DNA of 64,000 nt from Progne subis subis (lineage: Eukaryota > Chordata > Aves > Passeriformes > Hirundinidae), in assembly GCA_022316685.1 (NCBI GenBank), contig JAKJHU010001082.1, positions 1 through 64,000 on the forward strand, written 5' to 3'. A program made the translations under genes and the position numbers. Of this stretch, positions 43,400-57,140 are shown in pieces. The notes under the pieces are model-generated. The model ran no database searches and had not been told where the DNA came from. It saw only the letters and a program-made list of their open reading frames with translations. Numbering within the stretch: the stretch's first letter is position 1; each line of letters opens with the position of its first letter.

Positions 43400-44586
43400 A
43401 CCCAAATGGGCCTCAAATCTCCAGCACCTGGACTGAGACCCACACCAAGGTCAGCACCAGAACCGGCACCAGCACCAACACTCAGACCGACACCGAATCC
43501 GAGACCGGCACCGACAGCGGCGCTGCTCTGGGACGGGCACCGAGACCAAGACTGGGACCAGAACCGACACCAGAACTGAGAGCGGCACCGCTGCAGCACC
43601 GGGACCAGGACCGGAACCAGTACACCGGAACTGAGACCGGCGCCACAGAGGCACCGGGACCGGGACTGACACCAAGACCGTAACTGACACCACAACTGGC
43701 ACTGGCACCAAGACTGAGACCAAGACCGGCACCGGAACCAGCACCGAGACTGGCACCGCTCCGGGACTGGGACCCAGACTGAGACTGGCACTGGGAGCAC
43801 TCCGGGACCAAGACTGACACCGCTACCGGCACTGGGACCTGGACTGCGCTGAGATCAACACTGAGACCGGGACTGAAGCCAGCAAAGAAGGGCTCAAAAG
43901 TCACCAAAAACACCCCTCAAGAGACCAAAAAGTAGCAGAAAATGGTCCCAAAATGATCAATAAGTGACTAGAAATGTACCCAAAACTACAAAAACCAGCC
44001 CAAAATGACAGAAAATGTCCCCAAATGTGAGCAAAAATCCCCTCAAATGTACCCAAAATGAGACAAAATTGCCCCAAATTACCCAATATGACAGAAAATG
44101 CCACAAAAGTGGACAAAAACAGCCCAAAAGTGACCAAAAATGACTCAAAAGTGACAGGAAATGCCCCAAAATGAATGGAGGAGAGCCTGGAGGAACACAG
44201 AATTCCAAAAATGCATAAAAATTGTGCAAAATTGCATCAAAAAAGCAAAATTGAAAATAAAAAATGAAAAGAGCATTAAAAGGGCTAAAAGAAAGGAAAA
44301 CCTTGAAAATTTCTCTAAAAATGCCAATAATATTCCACAAATTTCAAGAAATTCACCAAAGCAATCAAAAAACATCCAGAGAATGAAAAAAACCCAATAA
44401 ACCCCAAGAAAACACCACATACACAAAAGAAACCCCAAAAAAACCCAACAAAAACCAAACCAACCAAACCCTTGAAATGCCCAGGAAGATATTATACACA
44501 ACACCCCCCCACCCCTCCCCCCCCAAATCCCCTAAATTCTCCCCAGAATTCCCAAAATCCCTGAAAATTCCCAGAGTTTCCTGCAC
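43400..44586. repeat. Minisatellite and A-rich intron of module 3
   Basis: 43415-43870 is the inverted GGTGCCGGTCTCGGT array. 43880-44580 is A-rich intron sequence matching module 2 at 31755-32450. No gene is seen. Confidence 0.7.
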
Positions 44587-44665
44587 TTGCTCTTGATGAA
44601 GGGCTGCAGCAGGTAGGACTTGCCGGTGCTGGTACTGCCAATCACCAGGAATTTGAAGAGGAATT
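44587..44665 (-). pseudogene. RAB4-like exon 2 only, module 3
   Basis: Seventy-nine bases follow a TTTTTTCCAG acceptor and encode FLFKFLVIGSTSTGKSYLLQ. This is the best-preserved P-loop of the four copies, keeping GKS. Exon 1 and its promoter are absent: module homology stops at about 45000, where retroviral sequence starts. Confidence 0.8.
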
Positions 44666-45004
44666 CTGGAAAAAAATTCCCATGTTTGGACCCAAATTGC
44701 CAAGATTTCCTATATTTGGAACTATATTTCCCCAAATTCCCCATGTTTGGACACAAAATTCCCCCAAATCCTCTCCAGAGATCTCAAAATTCCCACGCTT
44801 GGACCTGAAATACCCCAAATTCCTGCATTTGCCTCAAAATTCAAAACATTTCCCAATAGAAAACCCAAAATTGCCCCATTTGGACACAAAGAGTTCCCCA
44901 TACAGAGCCCAAAATTCCCAAAAAATTCCCTTGAAGCATCCCAGAACTTCCATGTAGACATATTGAGACCCCCACAGACCCCTCTGGACCCTTTATTTGT
45001 TGGG

Positions 45005-45560
45005 GAGGATGAAGCCAAAAAACCCTATAAATATGATTGCCTATATTCTGAGAATGGGGGACCTGTTAGTGAGATAGAATTGAAAGTAAGTTTTGATGTT
45101 TGAGATGTATTGGATACTGGATGTATGGGAAAACAGTTGTGTGACCAACTGAAAGTTACCTGCAGCCAGACCCAGGTCAAATGGAATGTTCTGTCTCAGC
45201 CCCAATGGTTCATCCCACACCTGTACCCCTCCCCTGAAGTGTCAGGTATCTGTAACCTCATTGGCACAGATCCTGTTTCAGCCCACCTCGAGACCCCTTA
45301 GCAGGGGTCTGCAGTGGTGGCTCGCTCTCTTGCCTCTCTTGCTTTTGCTCCCCTCCCTCTTGCCCTTTGCTCCCCTCCATTCCCTACCTCTCCCTTCCCC
45401 CACCTCCTAGGCCTTGCGCTGAGCTGCAGCCTGGCAGCTCATAGCAAGGCCTCACATCCCTTACAATAAACCCAATCTTCTAAAACCTAGCTACAGAGAT
45501 CTCTCGTTTGCATATATCTATGCCGTCCTGGAGTCCACAACAGCAGCGGGAAAAAACAAT
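45005..45560 (+). repeat. ERV fragment and LTR R-U5 at the module 3 breakpoint
   Basis: 45005-45301 has two short open frames without a recognised domain. 45302-45560 holds a pyrimidine-rich stretch, an AATAAA at 45465-45470 and a tail matching 38813-38985 (GAGATCTCTCG, CCGTCCTGGAGTC). This element replaced or deleted the promoter half of module 3. Confidence 0.55.
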
Positions 45561-47039
45561 TTCTACACCACACTTTTCACCTTTCTTTGTTGAACAATTA
45601 GAACGGGAACAAAATGTGTGTTTTGGAGCAAAAGGAATCAGGTGAAACTTTAAACTGCCCATATGTTTTACCATCGCTCAGGGTCTGCTGCTGCTGAAGG
45701 GCCTCTTTATCACAGTGAGGGCTTGAAGAGCCTCTTCTGGATGAGGCTTTTCATGTTTATCTGAGAGGAAAGAAGGTTTAACTCCTGTTAGCCAAATCAG
45801 TTAGTCCAAGTGACTTGCTTTTAGTTTTAGAAATTTGCTGTTGACTTTAAGAGGAGTTGGCATGAGTGAAATCGGAAAGGTGGCTGTTAGTAATTTTTTG
45901 CATGAAAATGCTCTGTTGAAATGCTGTAACTGAAATGGTAGGATTTTTGGAAGAGAAAAATAAATATCTTGGTGCTTGCCTTTTTCTTTGGAGGGTAAAA
46001 ACAGCATGTAAATGATGATGAGTTTTATGCAGAAAAATTTGTCAAATTAAGCCACATTTTTGAATACCACTTTGCATTATATTGTAACTTCAATGCACAC
46101 CTGAAGAGAAGAGAGTTTACTACAGTTAGGACTAAACTGTTGAGAGTATTTAAAAACAGTATTAGAATGGATATTTGTTTTAATGGTGACTATTTGTTGT
46201 GTCCAATTGTTGAAAGCATAATTCTGTGGTGAGTCCTTTCTGGGTTTTTTCTGCCTGTTGACCATCTGCATTCCCACGGGCAGTGGGCTGTGGCAGCGTG
46301 GCTGGGAGGGACGCCCGCCGCTCCCCGCGGCCATCCTGCCCGTGCTCTGCTCTCCGGGCCCGGTGTGGGGGGCGCGGCGCTGCTCGGGGCCCCTCAGGAT
46401 GGGGTTACTCGTGGGAAGCGTAGAATAAGGACTTTACAATTAGAAATTGTACAGCAGGTATGTTTTCTGTCCAGCTGGGACACGCGGGGGGATGTCTCCT
46501 CCAAAGCGTGCGTCCCTGGTCAGAGCAAGGTCCAGGTTTAAATACACATTGATCCCACAAACCCACACCTCCCCACCCGCCCATTCCCCGCCTTCTCTCG
46601 CTTTGTATTCTAATTAGCTGTCACAGCTCCTGGTGCTCCTGAGCTGGGCTCTTGGGAGGAAGGCCGATGTCTTCCTCAGGTTGATCTTTGCTTCTGGGCA
46701 GGCACAGTGGAGGTTTGGCTCTTTTTCAGGTCACTTTGCTCTTGCCAGAAATTAGGAGCTTGATTTTGCTGGATTCAAGCCACAAAGTTCTGGCTTTGTC
46801 TATTTGTGACAAATCCCTAGGTCCCGCTTTGCTGAGTTCCAACATTATACATCTTACCTGTATGACTTCTACTCAGTAACTACCTAACAACCAGGCTTCA
46901 TAGCGAATCTTCTATGTGTTTCTCAGTACAAGCTGTTTCTCTACTTCTACAAAATCACCAAAAGCTGCTTCTAAAATCTTGTATTTTTCTATCCATAAAC
47001 ATCCTCCGTATCACGTGTAGTTAGGTTTTTCTCTAGTAC
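45561..47039. other. Mostly unique sequence without a recognisable gene
   Basis: AT-rich to about 46250. Then a CpG-rich patch at 46280-46430 (CCCGCCGCTCCCCGCGGCC-like) is followed by an unremarkable stretch. An 83-codon open frame at 46290-46541 has no domain. Confidence 0.45.
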
Positions 47040-47460
47040 AGTCTCAGCGTACGAGGGCCCGCAGCAGACGGGAGCTGGGGCTGTTGTAGGAGCGGTGGCA
47101 GTGGCTGGTAGGGCTTTCCCAGCTTACAAGATGTTGGCCACGCTTTACCGGGTGAATTTTGCTGTGCTGGGGGAGGCAGGGAACGCGGTGCCGCTTCTGT
47201 TGTGCTTTGTAGTTGCCTGAGGCTTCGCACGCTCCCCTCTCTCGCCGTCTCTGTCACTGCTGCTGCGCTTTCGCAGAGGCTGGGCTGAGAGGGGGCACGC
47301 CGCTAGGAAGGGTCTCCCCGGCCCCGACCACCCGCCCCACTCGGCTCTGCCTGAGGCCACATGGTGCGGGGCAGCAGCAGCATTTTGGGATATTGTCAGG
47401 GCCCCTCTTGGAGTCATGCACCCCCCACTCCCGAGTCAGCATTTCTGTATAAGGAAAAGG
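47040..47460. other. CpG-rich segment with an open 60-codon stretch
   Basis: The plus-strand frame containing TACGAGGGCCCG at 47050 stays open for about 60 codons, until a TGA near 47219. It has a Gly/Ala/Val-rich part. No start codon sits at its beginning and I do not recognise the product. It may be a degraded exon or a chance open frame. Confidence 0.3.
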
Positions 47461-47689
47461 GGTTCAGTTGACTTGAAACATAAGGAAACCAAACTAGAAA
47501 GTTCTGTGTCTTTCTCTTTGTAATTGTCTCAATGCAAAGAGAGAAGCACCTGTTGGACCTTGTCACTGTCCTTCAAAGTTTGTACCTTTCCTTACTGGCA
47601 ATTTGCCAGTGGAACCCACCTAGGACTATTCAGTACTAAAGGGATTACACAAAAGAACCAAAGAGCTTTTTTGGGACTGCCGTAACAGT

Positions 47690-48320
47690 GTCAGGATGGT
47701 CTCTGCACTGTGTTCGACTTGCATTTTATTTTTCTGTTTATGTTTACTATTTTCCTTTATTAAACCTTCTGTTTCACAAAGCATGTCTGGGGAAGTTGTC
47801 ACGCTCCATGATTTAAGCCATTCCCCTGAAAGCTGGCAGGATGTGATGTCCCGCAGTCCCGGGTGCCGGCAGCGCCGGCCGCGTCTCCCATTCTCTCGGG
47901 TGCTGACTGCTGCGCTGGCAGAAACTCCGCTGCACAGAGAGCACCTCCAGCCCACACTAAGGGAAGCACAAATGGAGACAGCCCAGCCCCCATTCACTGC
48001 GGGGACAAGGACAGACATGAGCTGATGCCCCAAATTCCCACCGAAAATGAGGACACACACCACCCGCCCCTTCCATAGCGGAGGAGCAGCAGCGAGGAGA
48101 GGAGGGCAGAGATGAGCTGATCCCCTCATCCCCACCATAGACCTTGATCCTAGCAAAGGGCAAAAACAAAGGTGCGGAGACCCCACCAGAAACTCCGCTC
48201 CAGAGACCTCCTCCAGCCCATGGCCAAGGACAGCACGAACAGAAACGACCCAGCCCCCATCCACTGCGGACGAGGAGGACAGACATGAGCTGACCCCCAG
48301 AGTGGAGGATGGAGATGAAC
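47690..48320 (-). repeat. About 170-bp tandem repeat family, right locus (inverted)
   Basis: Three or four units with GGGCTGGAGG, GGAGCGGAGT and GGGGTCTCCGCA blocks match 26390-26690 in the opposite direction. The two loci flank the three right-hand modules unevenly, so they are not simple module ends. Confidence 0.55.
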
Positions 48321-48868
48321 CTGGCCCCCCTCAGGAAGCTGAGGAGGACGGAGAGCACCCGGTGCCTCTGTCCGTCTCACGCCAGGGGATTCTCAGGAGG
48401 TCACCCCAATGAATGGAGGGAGACAGGGACCATCCGACCCCCCACATTTAAGGGAAGAGGACGGAGAGGAAGAGTGATAAGAGGGAGAGTGATCCTCCCT
48501 GGGCCTCCTCAGATCTGTGATAGTCGGAGAGCATCAAAAAAAGGTGGAGGGGGAAACAAGAGAGTGGCAGAGAGATGAAGTAGAAAAATCCAGGGATGAT
48601 TCTCAGCACAGCTCTGCGCTTGGCTTTTTGCATTCATTCTTCTCCCTCAGCCTTGCTTCCTTCTCCCTAGACCTGGGATCACTGGACAATGGTGTCACCT
48701 GAGCCTCAGCTCAAGGTCCCTGAGCTCAACTCACGGCCCAAAGTTCCCCTCAGGAGGCACATTCATGGAATTGGGGCTGGGTGTAAGGTCAGCGTTAAAC
48801 GTGGCCTTGGGTTTAGGGCTGCGGCTTTAGGAAGGGTCTGGAACTGGGGCTGGATTTGAGGTCAGGGC

Positions 48869-49260
48869 TGTCAAAAACGCCAATCACTTGTTTTAAAATT
48901 TTTAAAGTTTAATAGTAATAAAATTGTTACAAAAATCAAATTAGGGTAATAAAGAAATGGAACAATTTGGTTTAGGACAATAGGAGACAATAAAAACAAG
49001 TAACAGATGTCTGGGTGCCTTCCTGAGCAAAAAGCTCTGAAGAAGGAGCCGTTAACAAAGGAATATCTCTTAAAAGCAATAGCCTGTTGAATATTCATAC
49101 ATTTCATACTTGATGCATAAATTCCATTCAAACAAAGAATTCTCTCTGGTTAGTGTCACTTTTTTCCCCTTAATCTCTGTGGTGTATTTTTGGGTCTGAG
49201 CAAGGCAGGAGAAGCTGGTCTCTTCTGATAAGGAAGTCATAATTTTTTTTCTCTGAAAGA
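48869..49260 (-). repeat. Solo LTR, antisense
   Basis: On the minus strand it ends TGGCGTTTTTGACA at 48869. It has a long AT-rich U5-like part with TTTATTACTATTAAAC near 48920 and a poly(A)-like AATTAAATA region upstream. The start is uncertain. Confidence 0.5.
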
Positions 49261-49429
49261 TTTACATTTTCGTGTGGTTGGTATATAAAAACTACATTTT
49301 AACTAAAAAACGACATTTACCATACTATGAAAAATATTAATACAACATTACTAATCAATACAACATAATACATATAGTAAATATCTTGTGTAGAGTCATA
49401 TAATATGCTCTTTTCACAAAAACCCACAC

Positions 49430-51250
49430 AAAATGCCCTCAAATCACACTTCAGTCTCACCAAAGGTCATAAAATCCACCCTGTAAGTACTTGGTTTGGC
49501 TTAAAATCACCCAAAGGGACCTAAAGTCCCCTGTAAAACCACCAGATTTGGCCTAAAATCACCCAAATGGGTTGAAACCCAAGCAAATAGGCTTCAATTA
49601 ATCTAAAATTATCTAAAATCCACTGTAAAACTGCCTTGCTTATCCAAAAATCACCCAAATACCCCACCAGATTCTGCCTAAGATCAACTAAATGGGACTA
49701 AAATAATCTAAAATTACATAAAATCCAACCCTAAAACCCACCAGGTTTGGTCAAAAATCAATCAAATATGCCTAAAATCCCCCCTAAGCGTCCCCAGTTT
49801 TGCCTAAAATCACCCAAACTGGCCTAAAATCTCCGTGACCACAACTGAGACAGAGGCCAAGACCAAGATCAGCACCAGAACCGGCACCAGCACCAAGACT
49901 GAGACTGACACCGGATCTGAGCCTGGCACCAAGAGCGGCGCTGCTCTGGGACCGGCACTGAGACCAACACTGGGACCAGAACCGACACCAGAACCGACAC
50001 CGACACTGCTCCGGGAGCCGGGCCAACACTAGGACCAGAACCAACGACAGAACTGAGACCGGCACTGCACAGGCACTGGGACTGAGACCGAGACCAAGAC
50101 TGAAACTGGCAACAGAACTGGAACTGGGACCAAGACTGAGACCAAGAGCGGCACCGGAACCAGCACCAAGACTGGCACCGCTCTGGTACTGGGACCGAGA
50201 ATGAGATTGGCACTGAGAGCACTCCGGGACCAAGACAGGCAGTGGTACCGACACTGGGACCGGCACTGATCCGAGACCGAGACTGAGGGCCGGGACTGAA
50301 AACCGGGCCTGGCACCGAGACTGGCAGCCCTGGAGTGTGTGCCATGCAGGACCAGACAGACTGGGATCATGCGGACTGGCACCTTGTAGGCTGGGATTGT
50401 ACACACTGGGATCACACGGACTGGGATTTTCACAGGCTGGCAGCGCATGGATCAGAACCACAGAGACTGGGATCATACAAACTGGGATCATATGGAGCGG
50501 GATTGGCTGCACCGGAATGACGCGAACCGAGGCGGTCCCGCCCGGCCCAGGGCTCCCTCCCAGTCCCGCCCGGGTGTGCGGCCAAAACTCCCCGGAGCGA
50601 ATGCGGCGGCCCTGGAGCGATCCTGGAGCCAATCCTGGAGCGATTCGGGGTCCGATTCCCCGTCCCGGTGCCGCCTCCAGTCTCAAGTCCCAGTCCCGGA
50701 GCGCTCCCGGTGCTGATTCCGGTCCCAGGGTCGATCTCGATCCCGGAGCGGTGCCATTCTTGGTGCCGGTGCCGGTTTCCCGTTCCACTCCTGGTCTCAG
50801 TCTCAGACTCGGACTCTGTTTCGGAGCGTTCCCGGTACCGGAGCCGGTGCCGGTCTTGGTCCCGGAGTGCTCCCAGTGCCAATCTCAGTCTCCGTGCCGG
50901 AGCAGTTCCAGTCTCGGTGCTGGTTTCCGGTGCCGCTCTTGGTCTCAGTCCTGGCGTGCTCCCGGTCTCGGTTCTGGCCGCAGTCCTGGAGCAGTCCTGG
51001 AGCGCTCCCGCCGCCGGTGCCGGTTCCAAAGCATTCCCCGGTGCCGTCCCCCCAGTGTCCCTCTTGGTGTCAGTCTTGGTCCCTGCACCGCTTCTGGTGC
51101 CGGGTTGGTCTCGGTCTCGGTCTCGGTCCCAGCTGCAGCACCAGAGCTGGTACCAATCTCGGTTCTGGTGTCGGTCTCAGTCTTGGTGCTGGTGTCGGTT
51201 CTGGTGCTGATCTCGGTCTCCGGTGCCGGAGATTTCAGACCCTTTTGGGT
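49430..51250. repeat. Minisatellites at the outer end of module 4
   Basis: 49440-49830 is the CCTAAAATCACCC family. 49840-50330 is the GAGACTGGCACCG family. 50340-50520 is the ACTGGGATC 15-mers with the GTGCCATGCAGGA lead. 50560-51230 is the GGTGCCGGTCTCGGT family. The order equals that of module 1. The long open frames across it are repeat artefacts. Confidence 0.8.
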
Positions 51251-51269
51251 GATTTTAGGGCAAAGCGAG

Positions 51270-51546
51270 CCCTTGGAGGAGGGCGCGTCCCCTTGGCCAC
51301 GCCCCACTCTCCTCCTCGTTTCCCGCCCTTTTCCTTGGCCCCGCCCCTTTCCCCTGCCGGGCCCTGCGCTTTCCCTGAGCCCGCCTCATTTCATTCCTTG
51401 CCTGCGCTTTCATTGGCCGCCAGCTCTCTTCTCCATTGAGCCCCGCCTATCTGCTGGCGCGTTGTCTCCGGCGCATGCGCAGAGTGCTCGGAAGTTGCTT
51501 CCCGGAGTGCCGCCATCTTTGCTCCTGGTCCGCGACGGGGCTCCGC
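51270..51546 (+). promoter_or_regulatory. CpG-rich RAB4-like promoter, module 4
   Basis: NRF-1-like GCGCATGCGC is at 51471-51480, YY1-like GCCGCCATCTT at 51509-51519, an ETS-like CGGAAGTT just before 51500, an inverted CCAAT box near 51412 and GC boxes near 51341 and 51441. Almost identical to module 1. Confidence 0.75.
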
Positions 51547-52467
51547 GTGTGTGAGACCTACGGTGGGGCAATGGGGGATCTCTCGGGGATCCTGAGGGGT
51601 CTGAGTGGGCCTGGGGGTCTCTAGGGGATTTGGGGGGGTCTGGGTCTCCTTAAGGGGTTTATGGGGTGCTATAGGGGCTCTCTAGGGGTCTGAGGTATCT
51701 CTAGAGGGTCCAGAGGAGTCCGTAAAGGGGCTCTGGTGGTCCTATAGGGGGTCGAGGGGTCTCTTTAGGGTCTTTGTTGGTTTGAGGGGTCTATTGGGGA
51801 TCTATAGGGGTCTGGGGGAGCCTCTAGCAGTTCCGGGAGGTCTGGGGGCTGTCTGTGGGTCCCTATGGGGGATTTGGGGGTGTCTAGGGGTCTCCAGAGA
51901 GGGTCTGAGGGCGCTATAGGGAATCTCTGGGGGATCTATAGAGGGTCCAGGGGGGCTGGGTGTCCCTGTGGGGGATCTGGGGGGGTCTCTAGGAGTCCCT
52001 ATAGGGGATTTGAGGGGATCTGGGGGTGCTCTAGAGGCTCTAAAGGGGTCTAGGGGAGCCAAGAAAGGGTCCAGGAGGGTCTGGGAGGTTCAGTATCTCT
52101 ATACGGAAAGTTTGGGGTTCTTCAAGGGGATTTTTTTGGAATTTTGGCTCTGTATTGGGAATTTTTGGGGTCCAGATGTGGCAATTTGGGTTTTCTGTTC
52201 GGATATTTTTTGAATTTTGAGGCAAATGCAGGAATTTGGGGAATTTCAGGTCCAAGTGTGGGGATTTTGAGATCTCCGGAGAGGATTTTGGGGGAATTTT
52301 GTATCCAAAAATTTGAAACTTGGGGAATTTTAGGTCCAAATGTAGGAAGTCTTGGCAATTGGGTCCAAATGTGGGAATTTTTTTCCAGATTTCCTCCTCA
52401 AGTTCTTGGTGATTGGCAGCGCCAGCACCAGCAAGTCTTGCCTGCTCCAGCCCTTCATCAAGAGCAA
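51547..52467 (+). pseudogene. RAB4-like exons 1 and 2, module 4
   Basis: Exon 1 at 51547-51562 is GTGTGTGAGACCTACG with a GT donor. Exon 2 at 52389-52467 is 79 bases after a TTTTCCAG acceptor, and encodes FLLKFLVIGSASTSKSCLLQ without a stop. The first Gly of the P-loop is kept, while the Gly before Lys-Ser is Ser. The minisatellite of GGGGTCTCTAGGG units at 51580-52080 lies in the intron. Confidence 0.8.
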
Positions 52468-52469
52468 GT

Positions 52470-53650
52470 GTAGGACATTCTGGGAATTTCAGGGATTTTG
52501 GGAATTCTGGGCAGAATTTAGGGGATTGGTGGAGGGGAGGTGTGTTTAATATATTTCTGGGCATTTCAAGTGTTTTTTTGGTTTGGTTGTGGTTTGGTTT
52601 TTTGGGGTTTCTTTTGTGTGTGTGGTGTTTTTTGGTTTGGTTTTTTTGGTTTTTTTTTTCATTCTCTGGATGTTTTTTGTTTGGTTTGGTGAATTTTTTG
52701 AAATGTGGGGAATATTACTGGCATTTTGGAGGAATTTTCAAGGTTTTCCTTCTTTTAGCCCTTTTAATGCTCTTTTCATTTTTTATTTTCAATTATGCCT
52801 TTTTTGATGCAATTTTGGACAATTTTTTTGCATTTTCGGGATTCTGTGTTCCTCCAGCCTCTCCTCCATTGTGCAGCATTTGAGGCATTTTCCTGTCACT
52901 TCTGAGTCATTTTGGTCACTTTGGGCCATTTTTATCCATTTTTGTGGTGTTTTCTGTCATATTGGGTAATTTGGGACAATTTTGTCTCATTTTGGGTACA
53001 TTTAAAGGGATTTTTGGTCATTTTTTGTGCTGTTTTCTGTCATTTTGAGCCAGTTTTTTGTAATTTTGGGTACATTTCTAGTCAGTTTTTTGATAATTTT
53101 GGGGCCATTGTCTGCCACTTTTTGGTCTCTTGAGGGGTGTTTTTGGTGACTTTTGAGCCCTTCTTTGGTGTCTTCAGTCCCGGTCTCAGTGTTGATCTCG
53201 GAGGTCCAGTGCCGGTAGCGGTGTCAGTCTTGGTCCCGGAGTGCTCCCAGTGCCAGTCTCAGTCTGGGTCCCAGTCCCGGAGCGGTGCCAGTCTCGGTGC
53301 TGGTTCCGGTGCCGCTCTTGGTCTCAGTCTTGGTGCCAGTGCCAGTTGTGGTGTCAGTTACGGTCTTGGTGTCAGTCCCGGTGCCGGTGCCTCTGTGGCG
53401 CCGGTCTCAGTTCCGGTGTACTGGTTCCGGTCCTGGTCCCGGTGCTGCAGCGGTGCCGCTCTCAGTTCTGGTGTCGGTTCTGGTCCCAGTCTTGGTCTCG
53501 GTGCCCGTCCCAGAGCAGCGCCGCTGTCGGTGCCGGTCTCGGATTCGGTGTCGGTCTCAGTCTTGGTGCTGGTGCCGGTTCTGGTGCTGATCTTGGTGTG
53601 GGTCTCAGTCCAGGTGCTGGAGATTTTAGGCCCATTTGGGTAATTTTGGG
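52470..53650. repeat. T-rich intron and minisatellite of module 4
   Basis: 52480-53160 is T-rich with GGTTTGGTTTTTTGG-like runs. 53180-53625 is the GGTGCCGGTCTCGGT array. No gene is seen. Confidence 0.7.
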
Positions 53651-54205
53651 GCCAAAGCGTGTTGCGTTGTGGTTTTTGGGAGTGGAGCTGAAGCCCAGAG
53701 CCGATAAGCCTCTGCGGTGGAAAGGCCGCTTGGGGAAGCTCAGGCGAAGCAGTCAAGCTCACACATGCACACACGCCACGTGGGCAGCTCAGCAAGGAGA
53801 GGCCAGAAGGCCTTTGCCCTGGATCAGTTCCAGCCAGGTTTATTTCCAGAAGCCCAAGGGGAATCCAGATTGGAAAGGGGAGCACGTGTGCCGGTCTGCA
53901 GCTCAAGTGTGAGCTTCAGCAGCCCAAGACCTTGAGGCACGGGGGCAGAGCAAAGGGCAGGAAAGGTCAGTGTCCTGTAGGGAAAACGGGGCCAGTGCCC
54001 GGGAACCCCAAACCAATGGAGACACAGAGGAAGGAGAAACCAAAGGGCCAGGGAATCAGGGAGGGGAGAAACTGAGGCAAACCATCGTGTCCAGAGCCCC
54101 ATTGGAAGTTCTCTGTCTCAGGCTGGGCAGGTGACTCTATGATGTGTCCTGCCAAGGCCAGGCCCTAGGTATTATGGCAAGGGGCTGCAGGGACTCCACA
54201 CTCAG
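53650..54205. repeat. Conserved 0.55-kb block, copy 4
   Basis: Same strand as copy 1 and very similar, with the GCCACGTGGGC E-box near 53774 and the minus-strand AATAAA near 53839-53844. A CCCAGT minisatellite of about 270 bases follows, much shorter than in module 1. Confidence 0.7.
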
Positions 54206-54568
54206 CATGATTCCAGTTGCTCACAGCCACTCCCAGTCAATCCCAGTAGGATTCCCATCACCTTCAGTGTGATCCCAGTTCTCCCCAGCATGGCCACAGC
54301 TGTTCCCACTGTGATCCCAGTAGGATCACAATTTCCTCCATCAAAGTTCAGTTTGTTCCCAGTTCCTCACAGTATTATCCCAGGTGCCCCTGGAATAGTC
54401 CCAGTCCCTCTCATCATGTTCCCAGTCACTCCCAGTTGATCCCAGTGTAGATCCACTCTCTCCCAATTGCCTGTTTTTATGGACCCCAGATACCCGGTGA
54501 CTTCTAGAGATGGACTTGGGCACAGAGACCTTCAAACTCAACGTGCTCATCCCTTGTTCTCCCCCCAG

Positions 54569-56096
<1,528 letters not shown>

Positions 56097-56639
56097 GGGA
56101 AGCCCTGCGAGTGCCCTGAGTGCAGGAAGAGCTTCGTGCTCTGCTCCAACTGCATCCCCCACTGGAGGTTGCATGAAAGCCTTGGTGACCCACATTCCCT
56201 GTGGTCCATTTTGGGAAGACACCTGGCTGCTTATCCTTTTTTTGGCTCTAATTTTTTTCTCTTCTACCTCTCTTTGCACTCCAGAAGCCAAGAGGAATTG
56301 TTCTGTCAGCTCAAAATCACTCCAATCCCTCTGAGAACAACACACATTTAACTGACAGGGTTTCAATCCCACCCCAAATGGCTTGTTCCCACCTCAGAAA
56401 AACTCAATCCCATGCCCAACTTACTCGATTCCACAGCTTCCAGGGTGAGATGGGGTTGGAAGGAGATTGGGAGATGTGGGATCCAAATTTGGAGCAATGG
56501 GATCAGGATTGTTGTGGGGGCTGGGTGAGTGGGATGTATTTGATAGTCAATCAGACATTCAGGGTTTATGATTTCTGTCCCGTTCATTTTCAGTCAGTTC
56601 AGTTCTGTTTTCAGAGTGCCACCTTCTCAGCTGATTGTG

Positions 56640-57140
56640 TTGTTAGGAAAATTAATCCACGCACACCAGAGGTTTATGTCCAAAAAGGAGACAGAGGAGT
56701 CCTTTTACTTTATTTGAATAAAGGGAGAGGCCATGGGGCATTTCCCCTGCGGTCTCTCAGTTTTTCGGAGGACGAAGGCCTCCTTTTTTATCCCAATAAT
56801 TTCCTGGCCGCATTTCCCTCTCTCTTTCCCCATTGGCTGAGGTACTTGAGAGGTACAGACTTCCCAAAATGCCTAAGATTCCCCTTTTAATGTGTAACCC
56901 CCCTAATTTTTAGTTTTTGTAGGATTTATGGGTTTTCCCCATTGTTGCTTTCATCTTTCAATATTCAGTTTCACTTACAAACCTATGGTTTGTTTGTAAA
57001 GGCAAGTATCTTCTTTTCCATTCATCAATCAGTAGAGTCCTTCCCATTGTTTCGCTTTCTCTCTCAGTGCTAGTTTTGATCTACCAGCAGACCCAGGGCT
57101 TGTTTGTAAAGACAAATCTTGTCATTCCTCTCGATCCCTC
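56640..57140 (-). repeat. Antisense LTR in the 3' flank, module 4
   Basis: Same LTR as 24008-24500 and 40078-40571. Here a few bases of the retroviral polypurine side (TCTCGATCCCTC) remain before the next LTR begins at 57141. Confidence 0.75.

Noticed and set aside
45110..45301. DTG triplet as a retroviral protease active site
   Set aside because: The context after DTG (CMGKQL) does not fit a retropepsin and there is no flap or C-terminal motif downstream.
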